A DNA stretch of 64,000 nt from Polytrichum commune (Eukaryota > Streptophyta > Polytrichopsida > Polytrichales > Polytrichaceae), in contig OX485803.1 in NCBI GenBank assembly GCA_950295325.1, forward strand, positions 54,079,554 through 54,143,553, written 5' to 3'. Under the pieces are notes generated by a model. It searched no databases, was not told where the DNA came from, and was given only the letters and a program-made list of their open reading frames with translations. Of the stretch, positions 46,883 through 58,903 are shown one piece after another. Within the stretch, counting starts at the first letter, position 1. Every line of letters begins with the position of its first letter. The position numbers and the translations under genes were made by a program.

Positions 46883-48020
46883 CATGCTTAAGTACACACT
46901 TGTTTATGTACACATCTCGGTTAAGTGCACAATTGTTTGGAATGATTTAGGGTTCATACTTTATTGTTTGAGCATGTCATTTAAAGTCATTTGCCATGAA
47001 TGCATGATTTTTTAACGCTTGACATTCAATGTCGGTTTATTAAAAATTTGTTGAAACATCTCAAACGATCGTTGCAGTTTATGATACATCTATCCAGCTT
47101 CCGTTTGAACACCGGAGCAAAGCAATTGGTCGTCGATGTTGAGCGTTCGAACCCACGTGCCTTCCGGCCCCGCCTTTCGTTGGGGGAAGTTACCTTACTC
47201 CTATGCGTACGATTGTTCTTGCAACGAAACGCGGATAGTACCCATGCTATGATCCCCGACGGTTGTGTAGAGCTTAAAAGCCTTTGAAGTCGGTGGCACT
47301 TCTAGATTCAACAAATGTCTCAATAGGTTGGATTTCGATCAAGCGGGTTGCCTTAGGTTTCATCCATTTCCCATTACAACTCATTGAATCAAAGGGTCTA
47401 GAAAGTGATATGAGTAAAGTACGCACCTACCAACTAAGTGCGCACCAACGGCTCCGTTTCAAAGTGCGTACTTAAGCGGGAGATTACTATACTAATGACA
47501 AGTGTGATTTGTGTACAATGTAATCAACTTGTAGACCATTTTGGAACATATACATCCACCTAATAACACTGTTGAACATACTCATGCCAAGATATTAGTA
47601 AGTGCATTCGAACGCCAAGTGTCATGAGATGACGCTTATGATGAAGTTATTAATCATCATTGTAACTTAGCATACGCTTCAAAATAGGGTGAGTGACAAT
47701 CTTTCACATGTGACGCTAATAACCATACATGGCGTAGTTCAATGTTCCCTTTTATTTTATTTTATTCATCCTTAGTGCGCATAATCAGGACACATAATCA
47801 TCTCTCAAGTGATAAACATGTGGCTGTCTTTGGATTTGGAGAAGGGTAGTGTCTGAAAGCAGACGGAAATATGGGAGCTGGGTGTACATGGTCAATATAA
47901 GTTAGTCTTGCGGGGCAGCACTTCAACTAGAAACTACGAGGAAAAACATTAGAAACCCACATCTTGCAATGGCACCGGAGGTGCTCATGGGACAGGTCAC
48001 GGACATGTCACTAAACTTCA
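46883..48020. other. Spacer, no recognisable gene
   Basis: A plus-strand frame at 47,000-47,287 has a basic, mixed composition and no recognisable domain. A GTTCGAACCC string near 47,145 is not part of a tRNA fold. Nothing else was identified. Confidence 0.45.
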
Positions 48021-48150
48021 GTGTGTATTTTTGACAAAGTTTTTGCAAGTCTTGACATTTGACACGCTTTTGAATTTGACATGTGGTGTAACTTGTGAAG
48101 AAAAAACCACACGTCAATTGACACATTGGAAATTACAATGACACATACTA

Positions 48151-49127
48151 CAGTCAAGACTCTATAAGTGTTACCCCCATAAGCGTCATAATTTCATATA
48201 TGTTAACAAAAATTTATTCCCCTACAAATTTTTTTTGGTAAGACTAGTGAGTGTTATGTGTTAATTGTTGTAACATGCTCTACTCCCTTCTTTGTTAATT
48301 GCACCTCTACAAGTGTTAATTTTGAGAAAATCAAGGTAATAATATATGAGAGCATACATTTTAAACATGTAATCACATTTATCCCATATTCTTTTCCAAC
48401 AATTCAAAATTGTTGGAGGCACACGGGTGTTCTTTCGATCTCTATTGAGAGGAAGATAGAGGAAGCTAGGCGCTTGGTAGAGGTTGATGAAGTTGCTACT
48501 CTACTTCATCAATTGACGTTGTTGTCCTCTGATAGTGAGGTGGGTGACGTGATGAATGCTCATGAATATTGCAATTATAAGATGGAGTTTGATTTAAACA
48601 ACCCATATGAACCTACTAATGAGTTTTGGATATGTATTCCTCATAACATCAAGAAATTGATGTTGATGAGGTTATGGTTGATGTGGTAGAAGAAGTTGTA
48701 GGATTTAGTGTTGCTGAGTGTTCTCTAGAGACTTTGAAGAAATACTTTGAACAAAGACCAAATGATGCCCTATCACACATCAAGAGCATTCAAGGACTCC
48801 AGAAGGAAGTTTCATCTCATCATTTGGAAGCTTCTCATCATACTACTATAGACTCTTTCTTTCGGTTAGTTTAGTTGGAAGAATCTCGTCAAGTTACTAC
48901 TATATAGATTGTTTCTTTCAATTAGTTTAGTTGAATTATGTATTATCATTTTACTTTTATTTTTATTTTTATGAAACATTATGTTCTTCATTTTTGGAAG
49001 TTTTTAGTGTTATTTCTATAAATGTTATTAATCATCGCTATGAATTCTATAAGTGTTACTTGTTATAATTCTATATTTGTTATTTTTTTGCTACTCCCGA
49101 CCTGTAACATTTATAGAGTCTTAATTG
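48151..49127 (+). mobile_element. Pogo-like (Tc1/mariner) element, TA duplication
   Basis: A 977-bp element between TA at 48149-48150 and 49128-49129. The ends are CAGTCAAGACTCTATAAGTG and, reverse-complemented, CAATTAAGACTCTATAAATG. CTCTATAA-type ends and TA duplication are typical of plant pogo/Lemi-related elements. It keeps only the C-terminal part of a transposase, so it is an internally deleted, non-autonomous copy. Confidence 0.88.
48390..48874 (+). pseudogene. Pogo/Tigger-type transposase C-terminus
   Basis: TIQNCWRHTGVL (about 48.40 kb) is the end of the DDE_1 domain of pogo transposases. It is followed by LLHQLTLLSSDSEVGDVMNA and, after a one-base frameshift near 48,650, by EEVVGFSVAECSLETLKKYF and a terminal HTTIDSFFRLV before the stop at 48872-48874; an ...TTIDSFF end is typical of Tigger/jerky relatives. 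The N-terminal DNA-binding domain and the catalytic DDE residues are gone. Confidence 0.82.
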
Positions 49128-49566
49128 TACTAGGCATGTGATGTTGAGGTGATATACTAGAAGAAAATGTAGATGTCAATTGACATTAATTTTTGTGTTT
49201 AAAAACATCACGTGACACTTTTGGACTTGAAGTTCAGATTTGTCCAAACATGTAGATTGCTAAACTTACACCGTTCATGGTATTTAGTCTCACGTACACT
49301 ATTTGCGAAGGGCCTAATTAAATTAAAAATGCAATCAAATTAGGAAAAATTATGAACTATTTGTTTAAAACATCTTTCCATCTTGTTTTATTTTTTATAT
49401 ATATGGTCATTTGTAGCGCTTGCAAGTGATTAATGTTGTGTGGATTATATACTATGATATTATTATCTTATTGAGCACTTGTTGGCATCTAATGAACAAC
49501 ACTTGCATGTTGTTCATTCCACATTACCCCCTGCAGTCCCCTACCTCTCCATGACGAGTACTTGAA

Positions 49567-50665
49567 ACACCATGGACACAAGAGGAACCCCGGAGTGACA
49601 CCCGGGACTTGTGATGCCGTTGGTGAGAGGGCCCAAGTGATTCTAGTGTGGGTGAGAGACTAGGGATCAAGAGGATAAGGCTATAAGCTATGCGTACTTA
49701 TGGCGTGGGGATTCTAAAATGCTCAAAAACACCTTAATCGGATGTGTGAGCTAGGACATATGGCAATTTGAGTGGGGCGTTGCCTAGGGACAACGTCCTG
49801 GGATAGCAGTGACCTGAGAGTGGCGCTTGGGACTACCAAGGTTTGAACATCCATAACTTCCTCAATGATTGCATGAATGGAGCAAAAGAGGGATCCTCGG
49901 CATCTATGCAAAGAGTAGGTACCGATAGAGTGGTTGCTTGATAGCATCAAAGACCATGGGAAGAAGTAATGATGGTTTGAAGCTGCTTGGGGCTTCTAGC
50001 CCCCAACGGCTAAGGGAAAATGTCTACTTGGTCCCAACCCTTATAGAGAAACAAAATGATACTTGACACTGGGGTAGGGGCCTTGTCCAAAGTTGTCGCG
50101 CACCGCTTCATGAGGAGTGCCCGAGACACCATGGGCACAAGGGGGACCCCGGAGTGACATCCGGGACTTGTGGCGCTGTTGGTGAGAGGGCCCAAGTGAT
50201 CCTAGTGTGGGCGAGGACACCGGGCGTTGAGAACGCCTCCCAACCATGGAGACTGGGAGACATGAGGGTAAGGCCATGAGCTATGCATAGCTTATGGCGT
50301 GTAGATTCTAGAATGCTCAAGAACACCTTAATCGGAGGTGTGAGCTAGGAGATACGGCAATCCCGGGACAGCGCCCTGGTACAGCAGTGGCCTGGGAGTG
50401 GCTCCCGGGACTGCCAAGGTTTGAACAGGCATAACTTCCTCAATATTTGCCCAAATGGGGCAAGTGAGGGGTCCATCGGCATCTACGTGAAGCATAGGTG
50501 AAGATTGAGTGGTTGTTTGTTAGCATCAGATATTATATAAGGAAGTTATGATGGTATGAAGCTGTTGGGGGCTTCTAGCCCCAGCGGCTAAGGGAAAATG
50601 TCTACTTGGCCCAACTCTTGGTAAAGAGACAAAAGGTTTCTTGACGGTGGGGTAGGGGCCCTGTC
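49567..50665. repeat. 559-bp tandem duplication
   Basis: Two direct units, from 49567 and 50126, start ACACCATGG(A/G)CACAAG and share CCCGGGACTTGTG-like, TTGGTGAGAGGGCCCAAGTG, ATGCTCAA(A/G)AACACCTTAATCGG, CAAGGTTTGAACA and GGGCTTCTAGCCCC blocks in the same order. They are roughly 85 percent similar by eye. GC-rich compared with the flanks; no conserved reading frame was found. Confidence 0.85.
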
Positions 50666-50669
50666 AAAA

Positions 50670-51117
50670 GTCTTAAAGGCTTATATGGGTGAGGTGGTGT
50701 GGCCTCACCCACCCGAGGCCGAACGGCACGGCCTCCACGGGCGTTCGCCCAACATGGTTCATAGTTCATAGTTCATAGTTGCCTAGTTGCCTAGTATGGT
50801 TCATGTTGTTATAGTGTTGCTCCGGCAAGATGATGGTCAACTAAAGATTGGACTTCCATATATGAAAGTCCATATCCAACCATTGGCTACTGACTAAGGG
50901 GAGAGTCCCGAATGCAAGTGTAAGAGGGTTGGTCCCCCAGGTATGAGCTAAGAGGTCCGCGGTATGGGGAGCTAACCATTTGCATGGCGGAATGCGAAGG
51001 GTTAGCGTTCGTGACCCTTGTTAGAATTTGAAAATGGTCAAGATAGTTAAGGGGCGTTAGCAAGAGTTGCGACATTGGTAACCATTAATACCTATTGCAT
51101 TGCCATGGTTTGTTGGA
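50670..51117. other. Spacer with short GTTCATA repeats
   Basis: A (GTTCATA)3-like run lies at 50,756-50,777. No gene or bounded element was seen. Confidence 0.45.
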
Positions 51118-51359
51118 ATTTGCGTTAGGCCTACCTCTTGGAGGTGGGCGTGACGCAAATTCTGGCAAAGCATGCACCCTTATCTACAGCTTACCATGTA
51201 GTACTCATTGTAGACTGTTGATCCACTAACTTTTCTTTGGGCCTTTAGGCCTTCATCTCCTAGTGTGAAGTGAAGTTGGATGGTCTCCACCTTTTGGACC
51301 AATGAGAGTTTTTACATTGCCATGGGCATGGGCCTTCGGTCTTGTGTGTGAAGTGGCCC
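51118..51359 (+). mobile_element. M2 MITE, right half
   Basis: GTTAGGCCTACCTC..GGAGGTGG, then CTAGTGTGAAG, CTCCACCTTTT and ACCAATGAGAG, and an end of TTGTGTGTGAAGTGGCCC before TTA. All match the right half of 29996-30497. The left end is missing. It abuts repeat R1 copy 2. Confidence 0.75.
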
Positions 51360-52040
51360 TTAGGATGGTGTTGACTACCATGTGGGCCATAAAACGTATA
51401 AAAACCTCATACTCCAAGCATGTAGGATTTTTTGTTAGGTTGGCATTCCTTGTTTTGGGAGGTGGTCTCATGAGTTGCCCCTTTGTAAGAACCACTATCT
51501 TTTACATGTAATGCCCAATTTGGGTGGGGTTTTTCTCCCTTAGGACAAGGTGCCCATTGTGCACAACTTGACCAAATGGATTTGGGAAAATTTATATTTT
51601 AACGCACATGTTCCTCGGTCCATGAAAATGGGGAATGCTTCCAAAATTGACCTCATGTGACCTTCCAACTTTGAGGGTGACGGATACCATCTAAGTTTGC
51701 TAGAAAATCCCAATTTTTTGCGAGTAGCTCATTTATGTTGTCATCCACATAACATATTATGGCAAAGTTGCCAAGTTTCTAAAATGCGTGATATGACCAA
51801 AATGGTCATGAAACAAAAAAAATCAAAGTCTTTTCTAGTTGCCACTTGAATGAAGGATATGTTCATATATCAATTTGACCTAGCAACTGAAGTCTAATTG
51901 ACTTAAAATTTTCATAACAATAATACTTGGTAGTCTAGTTTCACATCCATAAGGTTGGATTTCAAGAAAACAACCTCCATTTTTCTACATAACAAAAAAT
52001 TTCAGCATTAATGCGGGAAATGTCCGAAATGGAATATGAT
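51360..52040 (-). repeat. Dispersed repeat R1, copy 2 (no LINE insert)
   Basis: Inverted relative of 1610-2470. At about 51,865-51,890, where copy 1 carries the LINE tail, this copy reads straight through (reverse-complement TTGCTAGGTCAAATTGATATATGAACATATCC). Non-coding. Confidence 0.78.
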
Positions 52041-52999
52041 GGCTTGGGTGTTTAGGAGTTAAAGGATTTTTTAAAAAATAAATTCCACACATCATCATCC
52101 TTGTTGTCTTTAAGAAAACCCCATAAGAACTATAGTCTATGCCATCTGGCCCTTAATCAACCCGATGCTTTAGTAGGCAAGCAACTTGCATAATTAATCA
52201 ATCTCCCATGTCCTTACTTAGCACCCAGATTACATGGTTAATGCAAAAAATGAATAAAGCCTAGTGATCTACAGCTAATTATCCCAATTAGTACGTGTTA
52301 CTATTATAAGTTACGCAATGCAATAACATCTTACTTAGGAGCTCAATTTTTACTAACAAAAATTCAATAGGTTGTTCAAACATTATAGAACATAAATAAT
52401 TTTGCTTGATTTAATATTACACCCTTATTAAAGAGTTATAACATTGCACAACTCCAAATTATAACAAGCACTAATTGAGATAATCAGTGTAGTAAGGTTT
52501 GCATCCACTAGACTAAATATTGAGCCCCCTTTTTAAATTGCTAAATTACAATTACTACATTCCCTTCCCTCTAGTTCCACTTGTGGGTTTACATTTGGCA
52601 AGTGGTAACATAAACACACAATCTCCCAAATGAAGTATCCAACCCCCTTTATGTAATTCAATTAAAGATAAGAAAAGGAAAGGAAAGGGAAAGGAACATT
52701 CATGTATGTACATTGATGTGCAATGTCCATTCACCATCGCTCATTCAATAAATAAAAATATCCCTTCAACTTACACACTTGCATTTACATACAAGGTAAT
52801 TAAATACTCGGTCTTCTACCCTCAATCATGGCAACCTTCCATTAAGCGTTGAAAACCTTACTATGCTTCAGGGTTTAATGTCTCTTTGCATTTATTTCTT
52901 TCTTTCTTTAATTAGTTTTTTGTAGATTGAACACCTTCCTTGTTGAATTTAAGGGGAACCTCTCGGTATTCTTCTACTTCACTCTTAAGGGCATCATGC
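52041..52999. other. AT-rich spacer
   Basis: No credible coding frame. An AGGAAAGG-rich tract lies near 52,676. It may be the 5' non-coding part of the CACTA relic that follows. Confidence 0.4.
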
Positions 53000-54567
53000 C
53001 ATCATGGCTCCATTGTTGACGATGAGGCCAAGGGCAAGGGAATTGAAGCGATGGGAACACAATAGGATCCGTGCTAAAAGAGCATCTCTAAGAAGGCATA
53101 AATGCCCTTGTAGATGATGTTTGTTTTGCTCAGCCCGCGAACAAGCTCATGGCATATGGACGGGATCCTTGCAAAAAGAAAAGGTGGAAGGGGTGAGTGA
53201 TACCTCTAACCACTTTTTATTTTATTCTAGTTTATGTTTTGTACTTACAATGCATTCATATAATGTAATTGGTGTAAAAGGTTTAGGTGTGGTCATTGGT
53301 GTGATGTTTCAATCATTTTTCATCTTGATGTTTATGAATTTCTAGGGTGATGTTATGTTTTATGAGTTTGTAAGGTGAAGGTTTTTAAGGCGATGATTGT
53401 GATTCATCGGATGATAAATAGGAGGAAGCACTTAGGAGGGCCTCTAGTGGGTGGACTCTTCATTGGAAACTTAAATGACATGTATGGGTCGCTATGAAAT
53501 TAAACCCCCTTATATATGAGAAATTTATAAAGAGAAAAAAGAATCGTATACGTACTAACGGCAAGCTAGAAAATGGACTCATGTGTTTATACTAAGCTTT
53601 TTAATGCAATGTAATAAATTCCTCCATTACATATACAAAATATAAATCTCCAATTAAACAAGCATGTATTACATATAAAATCCACTTTTACTTTCCAAAT
53701 GAAGAAGTCATTAAACATTTTTCCATCCATAGCATGTAAGTCAATGATTACATCAAACAAACAAAGACAAAGAGTGAGCTCATGAGCGCACCCAAAGCCT
53801 TCATGTTATGCAAACCCCAACAAAAATGAACAAGGTAGTCATTAAGGATTATTACCATTATTACCATATGACAATAATAAATGAAAATGTGAGTTCGATG
53901 ATACTAACAAATTTGTTGTCAATTTGTTGTCTAAACCCTAGGGCTACCTTTCATACATCACCTTTACTTCAACATTCTTAATAGCCTTTTTTTAAATGTA
54001 CACACTGGAGAAAAATAATACCTCTCCCTTGTGTATACTATGTACGCCAATACCTCAAATAATACCCCTTCTCACACTCGCGTTAGTTCATATGTGGTAT
54101 GAAGAGTTCACCCCAGGGGGATGGGGCCATGGTGCAGGTGATTTGAGAGTGCAGGGGGGATGAACTACCACTGATGAATGATGCAATCCAACCCACAATT
54201 TACATTGAAGGGGTGTTTAATGTTGGAGAGAAAATGTAGTCACAATCACTTTCAATCAACGTGTTGAAGTTTATAACAATGACAAGCAAAAGCCATAGGC
54301 TCACCTGTTGGGGCAATGCATCTAAGGGCCGCTTTACACAAGGAGTCGAGGCCATCAAAAGTTGGGGCCGTTTCAACCAAAATTTCAGCCCTAATGGCCC
54401 CAAGTTCGGCCTCAAGTGGTCATTTTAATAAGAGTATAACCGGGGCCAAGACTCTTGTGTGTAAAGGCCTTGGGGCCAAAGAGTCAAGGCTATTGTATAA
54501 AGCCTTGAAAATTGCAGCCCATCTCCCTCTTTCTTCTTTGTCATTTGCTCTTCTTGTTATTTTCAAG

Positions 54568-56001
54568 ATGGATGAGCATAGGCACAAGGTACTTGTGGCT
54601 CTTGTATTTTTCATGGCCATACGGCATGTTATGGCCGTTGTTGCAATATTGCAGCAACTAGCTTTGCACCAACATTATGGTGCTATGACGATGATGTTTG
54701 CGGTTATGGTGGGGGGGAGTGGAGCTCGAAGGGGGGCACGGAGTGTTTGGATGGTTGATCGGAGGACCAATTTTATGGAGAGGCAATTATTGGGGAGCTA
54801 TTCGACATATGCATTCAAGCAATATACAAGGTTACTTCCAGAGACTTTTGAATATTTGTGTGGTGTATTAGCTCCTTCATTAGTTCGATCAAATTCACAC
54901 ATGTGATTGGCCATTCCTGTTCGAACTCGAGTTGCACTTTCACTCAATAGGCTTTGTAGTGGAAATTCATTACGCGGGTGTGCTGAAACGTATGGTATTC
55001 ATGAAAGCACTGCTTCTATCATTGTTAGAGAATTTTGTACAGCAATTGACAAACATTTGAAACCATTAGTGATTGAAAAACAATCGGCATCTACCTTGAG
55101 GAGAATGGCAGCAGAGTTTGAGGCATTAAAGGGTATACCATATGTGATTGGGGCAGTAGATGGAAGTCACATACCCATCATCGCACCTCCTATACATCCC
55201 ACCTCATATTATTGTAGAAAAGGCTATTATTCAGTTTTGCTTCAAGGTATAGTTGATAGCAAATGTCGATTCTGGGACTATAACTTTGGATGGGCTGGCC
55301 GTTGTCACGATTGGACATTATTTCAAAATTCAGACATTGGTAAAAGGATAATGAGAGGCGAGTTATTACCCTATAAATTAATCGGTGATACCGCTTATCC
55401 AATGAGACCATGGTTCTATTCACTTTTCAAAGGTGAAAAGGAAGGGTTGCCTAGAGCAAAGTGTCACTGGAATTTCATTCAATCTTCTACAATAATGACT
55501 GTGGAGAGGGCTTTTGGTATATTAAAAGGACGATGGAGAATTATTTTGAAGAGAGTTGATATGCCTTTACGACATGTACCAAATCTGGTCACAACTTGTA
55601 TATGCCTCCATAATCTTTGTATCATTCACAAAGATAAATTTGATTTGGATTGGACAAAGGAGGGTGAGAGACTGATGCAAAAAGAGAGTTTGGAGCGAAT
55701 TGGGCAGCTTGAGAAACCAGACATTTTTATGGCAGCAGTGGAGGCTGCCAAAGAATTGCGTCATTTATTGGGATTGAAAGAAGGCATTATACCTATAGAG
55801 ACACTCAATGAACCTGATGACATCAATGACGAAGAGACTCAAGAAACTGTGGAGACAAAGAAAGAGCGAGAAACAAGAGTGAAGAATATGTTGGTATAAG
55901 CTACGAAAGCTCATGAATTGATGGCAAATACATTCTGGGAAGCACATTTGAGGGCAGAAGGAAAAATACTCTTTCCCAAGTCATCATCTGATTCTGAATA
56001 A
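54568..56001 (+). pseudogene. PIF/Harbinger transposase, two in-frame stops
   Basis: ATG 54568 opens a hydrophobic N-terminus, then GARRGARSVWMVDRRTNF and TFEYLCGVLAPSL. Catalytic landmarks are GAVDGSHIPIIAPP (D), GWAGRCHDWTLF (D) and VERAFGILKGRWR (E), with GDTAYPMRPWF between the last two and CLHNLCIIHKDKF after. A TGA at 54904-54906 stands where element 1 encodes Arg (CGC). A TAA at 55897-55899 precedes a further 33 open codons (AHELMANTFWEAHLRAEG, SSSDSE) that align with the C-terminus of element 1, so both stops are lesions. The final TAA is at 55999-56001. No frameshift is present. Confidence 0.93.
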
Positions 56002-56038
56002 TACTATAATATAAATCGTAGAACCTAGAGCCTTGAGT

Positions 56039-57263
56039 CTAGAATTTGTCAATGAGTCTATCCATTTGTTGGTCTACCCTCTCCAATAAAGCATTGGTTT
56101 TTTCAAAATTCTTTACCATGATAGTATTGTTCTCAACCATTTGAATAAAAAGACCAAAAATCTGCTCCTGAAAACTTTTCTTACCGCTTTTTAGTGATGA
56201 AGTTGGAGTTGGCTCTGAAATTTGGTCTTTCTCTGGTTCTTCGGTACTGTCTTCGATACAAGTAGAACCATTGGCAGATGCGGTGACATGCTTCATCACG
56301 GTACCTGTTTGATGCCACTATTGGTCAAATGCATCGTAAAATTTACATTCATGACGATCTGACCCGGAGACCCCATTCGCCATCTTATCAAGCCGGTATT
56401 GTTTATAAAGGACATTGAATTTTTTTTTGCATGCCTCGGCAGTTCGGTTTAATCCAGGAATTACAGCTACCATTCGTGCATGTAACTTCAACCAAACATC
56501 CACACCTGCACAGTACATTAGGAACCGAAAAACATGTTAATGAAGTACATTTAGGCTTGAATTGATCTCTAAACTATGTTTTGTTTAGAAATTTCAGCAG
56601 TGATTTGTGTACAAAAACATAGTCATTATGAGTTTGAACATGCAAGGGGAGGGAAGAACGATGGTAGCCCATTGTATCCAAAGTGCCTCGCGCACAAGAG
56701 GTGCAAAGCTCAAATCCTCCTACCGGCACATTGATTTCCCTCCCAGTGGGGGGAAAGGGGGGCTCAGGGGCGAGAGTTGAAGGCCAAGGCCTTCAAAAGG
56801 CCCAATTGGCCCAATCTGAGATCTGATTTTTTTATATTTTTTTTGAAAAATTGAGCACAACAGACAAATTAAACATACCTTGTTTTTTTGCATTCTTCAG
56901 AAACTCGGGCTCCATCTCTCCACGCAATGCGATCATCACCTCAACATCGGCATATTTCCAATGCTTCTTCTCTTCTTCAGTTTCTCCCTCCTTCTCCTTA
57001 TTCATAATCTTCTTTGTCACCTTCTTTGCTGTTGTTTTCCTCTTCGGAGCACTAGGAGTAACAATCTGGACATCATCGTCTTCGTCATCTTCAATGACCT
57101 TCCTCTTCGAACGAGTCAACACCATCTCTGAAATTGATGGCGGTAGGGGTGGAATAACATTTCCTACACTTGGCTGAAAAAATTGAGGCATTCCTACATG
57201 TTGCTGAAAAGAAGGATTGTAGGGCTGAAATGCGTGTACTTCGGCACTATAATACCTGTGCAT
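56039..57263 (-). pseudogene. PIF Myb/trihelix-like ORF, two exons, one stop
   Basis: Exon 1 from ATG 57263 (MHRYYSAEVHAFQPYNPSFQ) has a Pro-rich part, acidic DDEDDD, basic KRKTTAKKVTKK and then HWKYADVEVMIALRGEM. It ends at 56879 with CAAG|GTATGT. The intron ends TGCAG at 56506. Exon 2 begins GVDVWLKLHARMVAVIPGL and has AEACKKKFNVLYKQYRLDKM, giving a complete Myb/trihelix-like domain across the junction. A TAG at 56318-56320 interrupts it, and the frame then stays open to the TAG at 56039-56041, ending LERVDQQMDRLIDKF, like element 1. A poly-A and (AAC)n tract lies just upstream of the start (57,320-57,358 on plus). Confidence 0.85.
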
Positions 57264-58342
57264 CGCCTCACACTCTGATTCATTCCAACCACGAACTTCT
57301 GAGGAACCCTCTATCTTAAAGCAAAAAAAAAAAAAAAAAAAAAACAACAACAACAACAATTGCACACGAGAACAACAATCAAACAAGCCAAAGAATGTGC
57401 TATGAGCGAAGTGAGAGAGATAGAGAATGACGAGAAGAGAAGAAGATACAGAAAGAGTGCACCAAGAAGAGCCGTTCAGATTTCTAATCCATCCTCCGGT
57501 GCTGATCTATTGTCAAAATAATATTTTAATGAAAAAAATATTTTTTAATGAAATTTGACAACGGCCCCAAGGCAACGAATTGGCCTTCCATTCTCGGCGG
57601 ACCCAATTCTTGGAGTTGGGGCCGTGTCAGATCTTGTCGTTTAAACATTAAAATAATTTTCCTACTTTCGGTCTTGACTCCTTGTGTAAAGGCCTTCGGG
57701 CTGATTTCAAAAATTCAACCAATGGGCAACAAGGATTTGGCTTCAAAACGGCCTTGACTCCTTGTGTAAAGCGGCCCTAAGGTCAACACTTTCTCATTTG
57801 CTTCCAAATCCCTTTCCAATTGAGAGTGAGATTACTGGACTTGTATGCATGCAAGAAATAAGGATTTTGAATTAGAGGCATTGCAATATGAGGATGACAA
57901 TATTTGGTCAGATGCATAAACCACAAAGCTTGTTGATCAAATGGCAATAGACAAAGATAATATTGGGTCTCATTTTGGACCATTGCAAGGAGTTGTGCGC
58001 ATTACATTGTTTGTTGGATCAATACTATCACTTTTACATGTTGTTATTAAACTACTTAAAATACGATGCACATATAGAACATTAAGTGCTCTAATTAGTA
58101 AGTCATTACAGTATATGTCTTAGCCAACAATATACTACACGTTATGATAATTCCCTTAATCAACTGGTAAAGTAACATGAATGTTGGACAAACTAGGATT
58201 AGGATACTCTTTAATACATGTGTTGTATCAATGGATGCACTTTATATAGGGGAGGAATTCCCAATTCCCAATTTGTGTCCTATATGTGAGTAACTTTGGT
58301 ATTGCTGAATTAGCAAGTCACTTGTGCCAATAAAAATATTGA

Positions 58343-58903
58343 GGGGCACTTTATATTAGGGCCCATTTCTAGGGCCCATTTCCAAACCCTAGGCATCAAC
58401 CAATCGGAGTGCTTAGATTGCCCAAATGGGCCTTAATATGAGCTCAAGGGCATTATATTGAGAGTCGGCCCACTTCTCCTAAAGCTTGCATGGCGGGTGA
58501 CATGGCGGCGTTTTGGAGGGAAAAAAGTGGGCCGAAGGCAAAAAAATGGGTCAAGGGTTTATGGAGACCCATTTCGCACCTACGGCCCACTTCACACAAC
58601 CTCCGTCATATAGTCATTTATGACTTTATGACTTTAGTTCAAGCAAGGGCATAATTCATTTAAGCCCAAGTAGGCCGTGGATTGGGCCTTACAATATAAA
58701 GTCCCTAGGCCCATTTGGAAGGCCCACTTTAAAGTAGAATTTCCAATTTGGGCCCTATAAGTCGGCCTATGGACTTTATATTGCAAGGCCCACTCAACGG
58801 CCCACTTTTTAAAGTAGGGCTAAAGTTAAGGCCCACTTAAGGTAGCAGTGGGCTCAACTCCAAATGGGCCGGCCGCCAAATGGGCCCTAATATAAAGTGC
58901 CCC
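58343..58903. mobile_element. 561-bp MITE inside TNPD relic, TGA duplication
   Basis: Perfect TIRs of about 26 bp begin GGGGCACTTTATATTAGGG on both sides, flanked by TGA at 58340-58342 and 58904-58906. The 3-bp duplication and G-rich start resemble PIF/Harbinger (usual TWA), but TGA is atypical. Without the MITE and one TGA, the host reads ...PIKILRQFPLIP..., a TNPD motif. It is rich in GGCCCA words. Confidence 0.88.
58684..58791. repeat. Hairpin nested in the 58.3-kb MITE
   Basis: GGGCCTTACAATATAAAGTCC at 58684 pairs with GGACTTTATATTGCAAGGCCC ending at 58791, with one mismatch in about 21 bp. It could be a second, smaller MITE inserted in the first or a foldback internal to it. Confidence 0.75.

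Larger units (their letters stand above)
48028..49290 (+). repeat. Dispersed repeat R2, occupied copy
   Basis: The flanks (48,028-48,150 and 49,128-49,290) match 21,855-22,160 in order and orientation. The pogo-like element at 48151-49127 lies between them. Non-coding outside that element. Confidence 0.8.
54326..57777 (+). mobile_element. PIF/Harbinger element 2, complete ends
   Basis: A 3,452-bp element between TAA at 54323-54325 and 57778-57780. The TIRs are 28 bp with one mismatch and begin GGGCCGCTTTACACAAGG on both sides. Subterminal copies of GACTCCTTGTGTAAAGGCC-like sequence occur at about 54,446 and 57,668. It holds a plus-strand transposase and a minus-strand Myb-like gene that end 37 bp apart. 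Each gene is broken only by in-frame stops. TIR identity and intact frames suggest a recent insertion. Confidence 0.95.

Noticed and set aside
47100..47200. GTTCGAACCC string resembling a tRNA T-loop
   Set aside because: No matching acceptor, D-arm or anticodon arm can be built around it.
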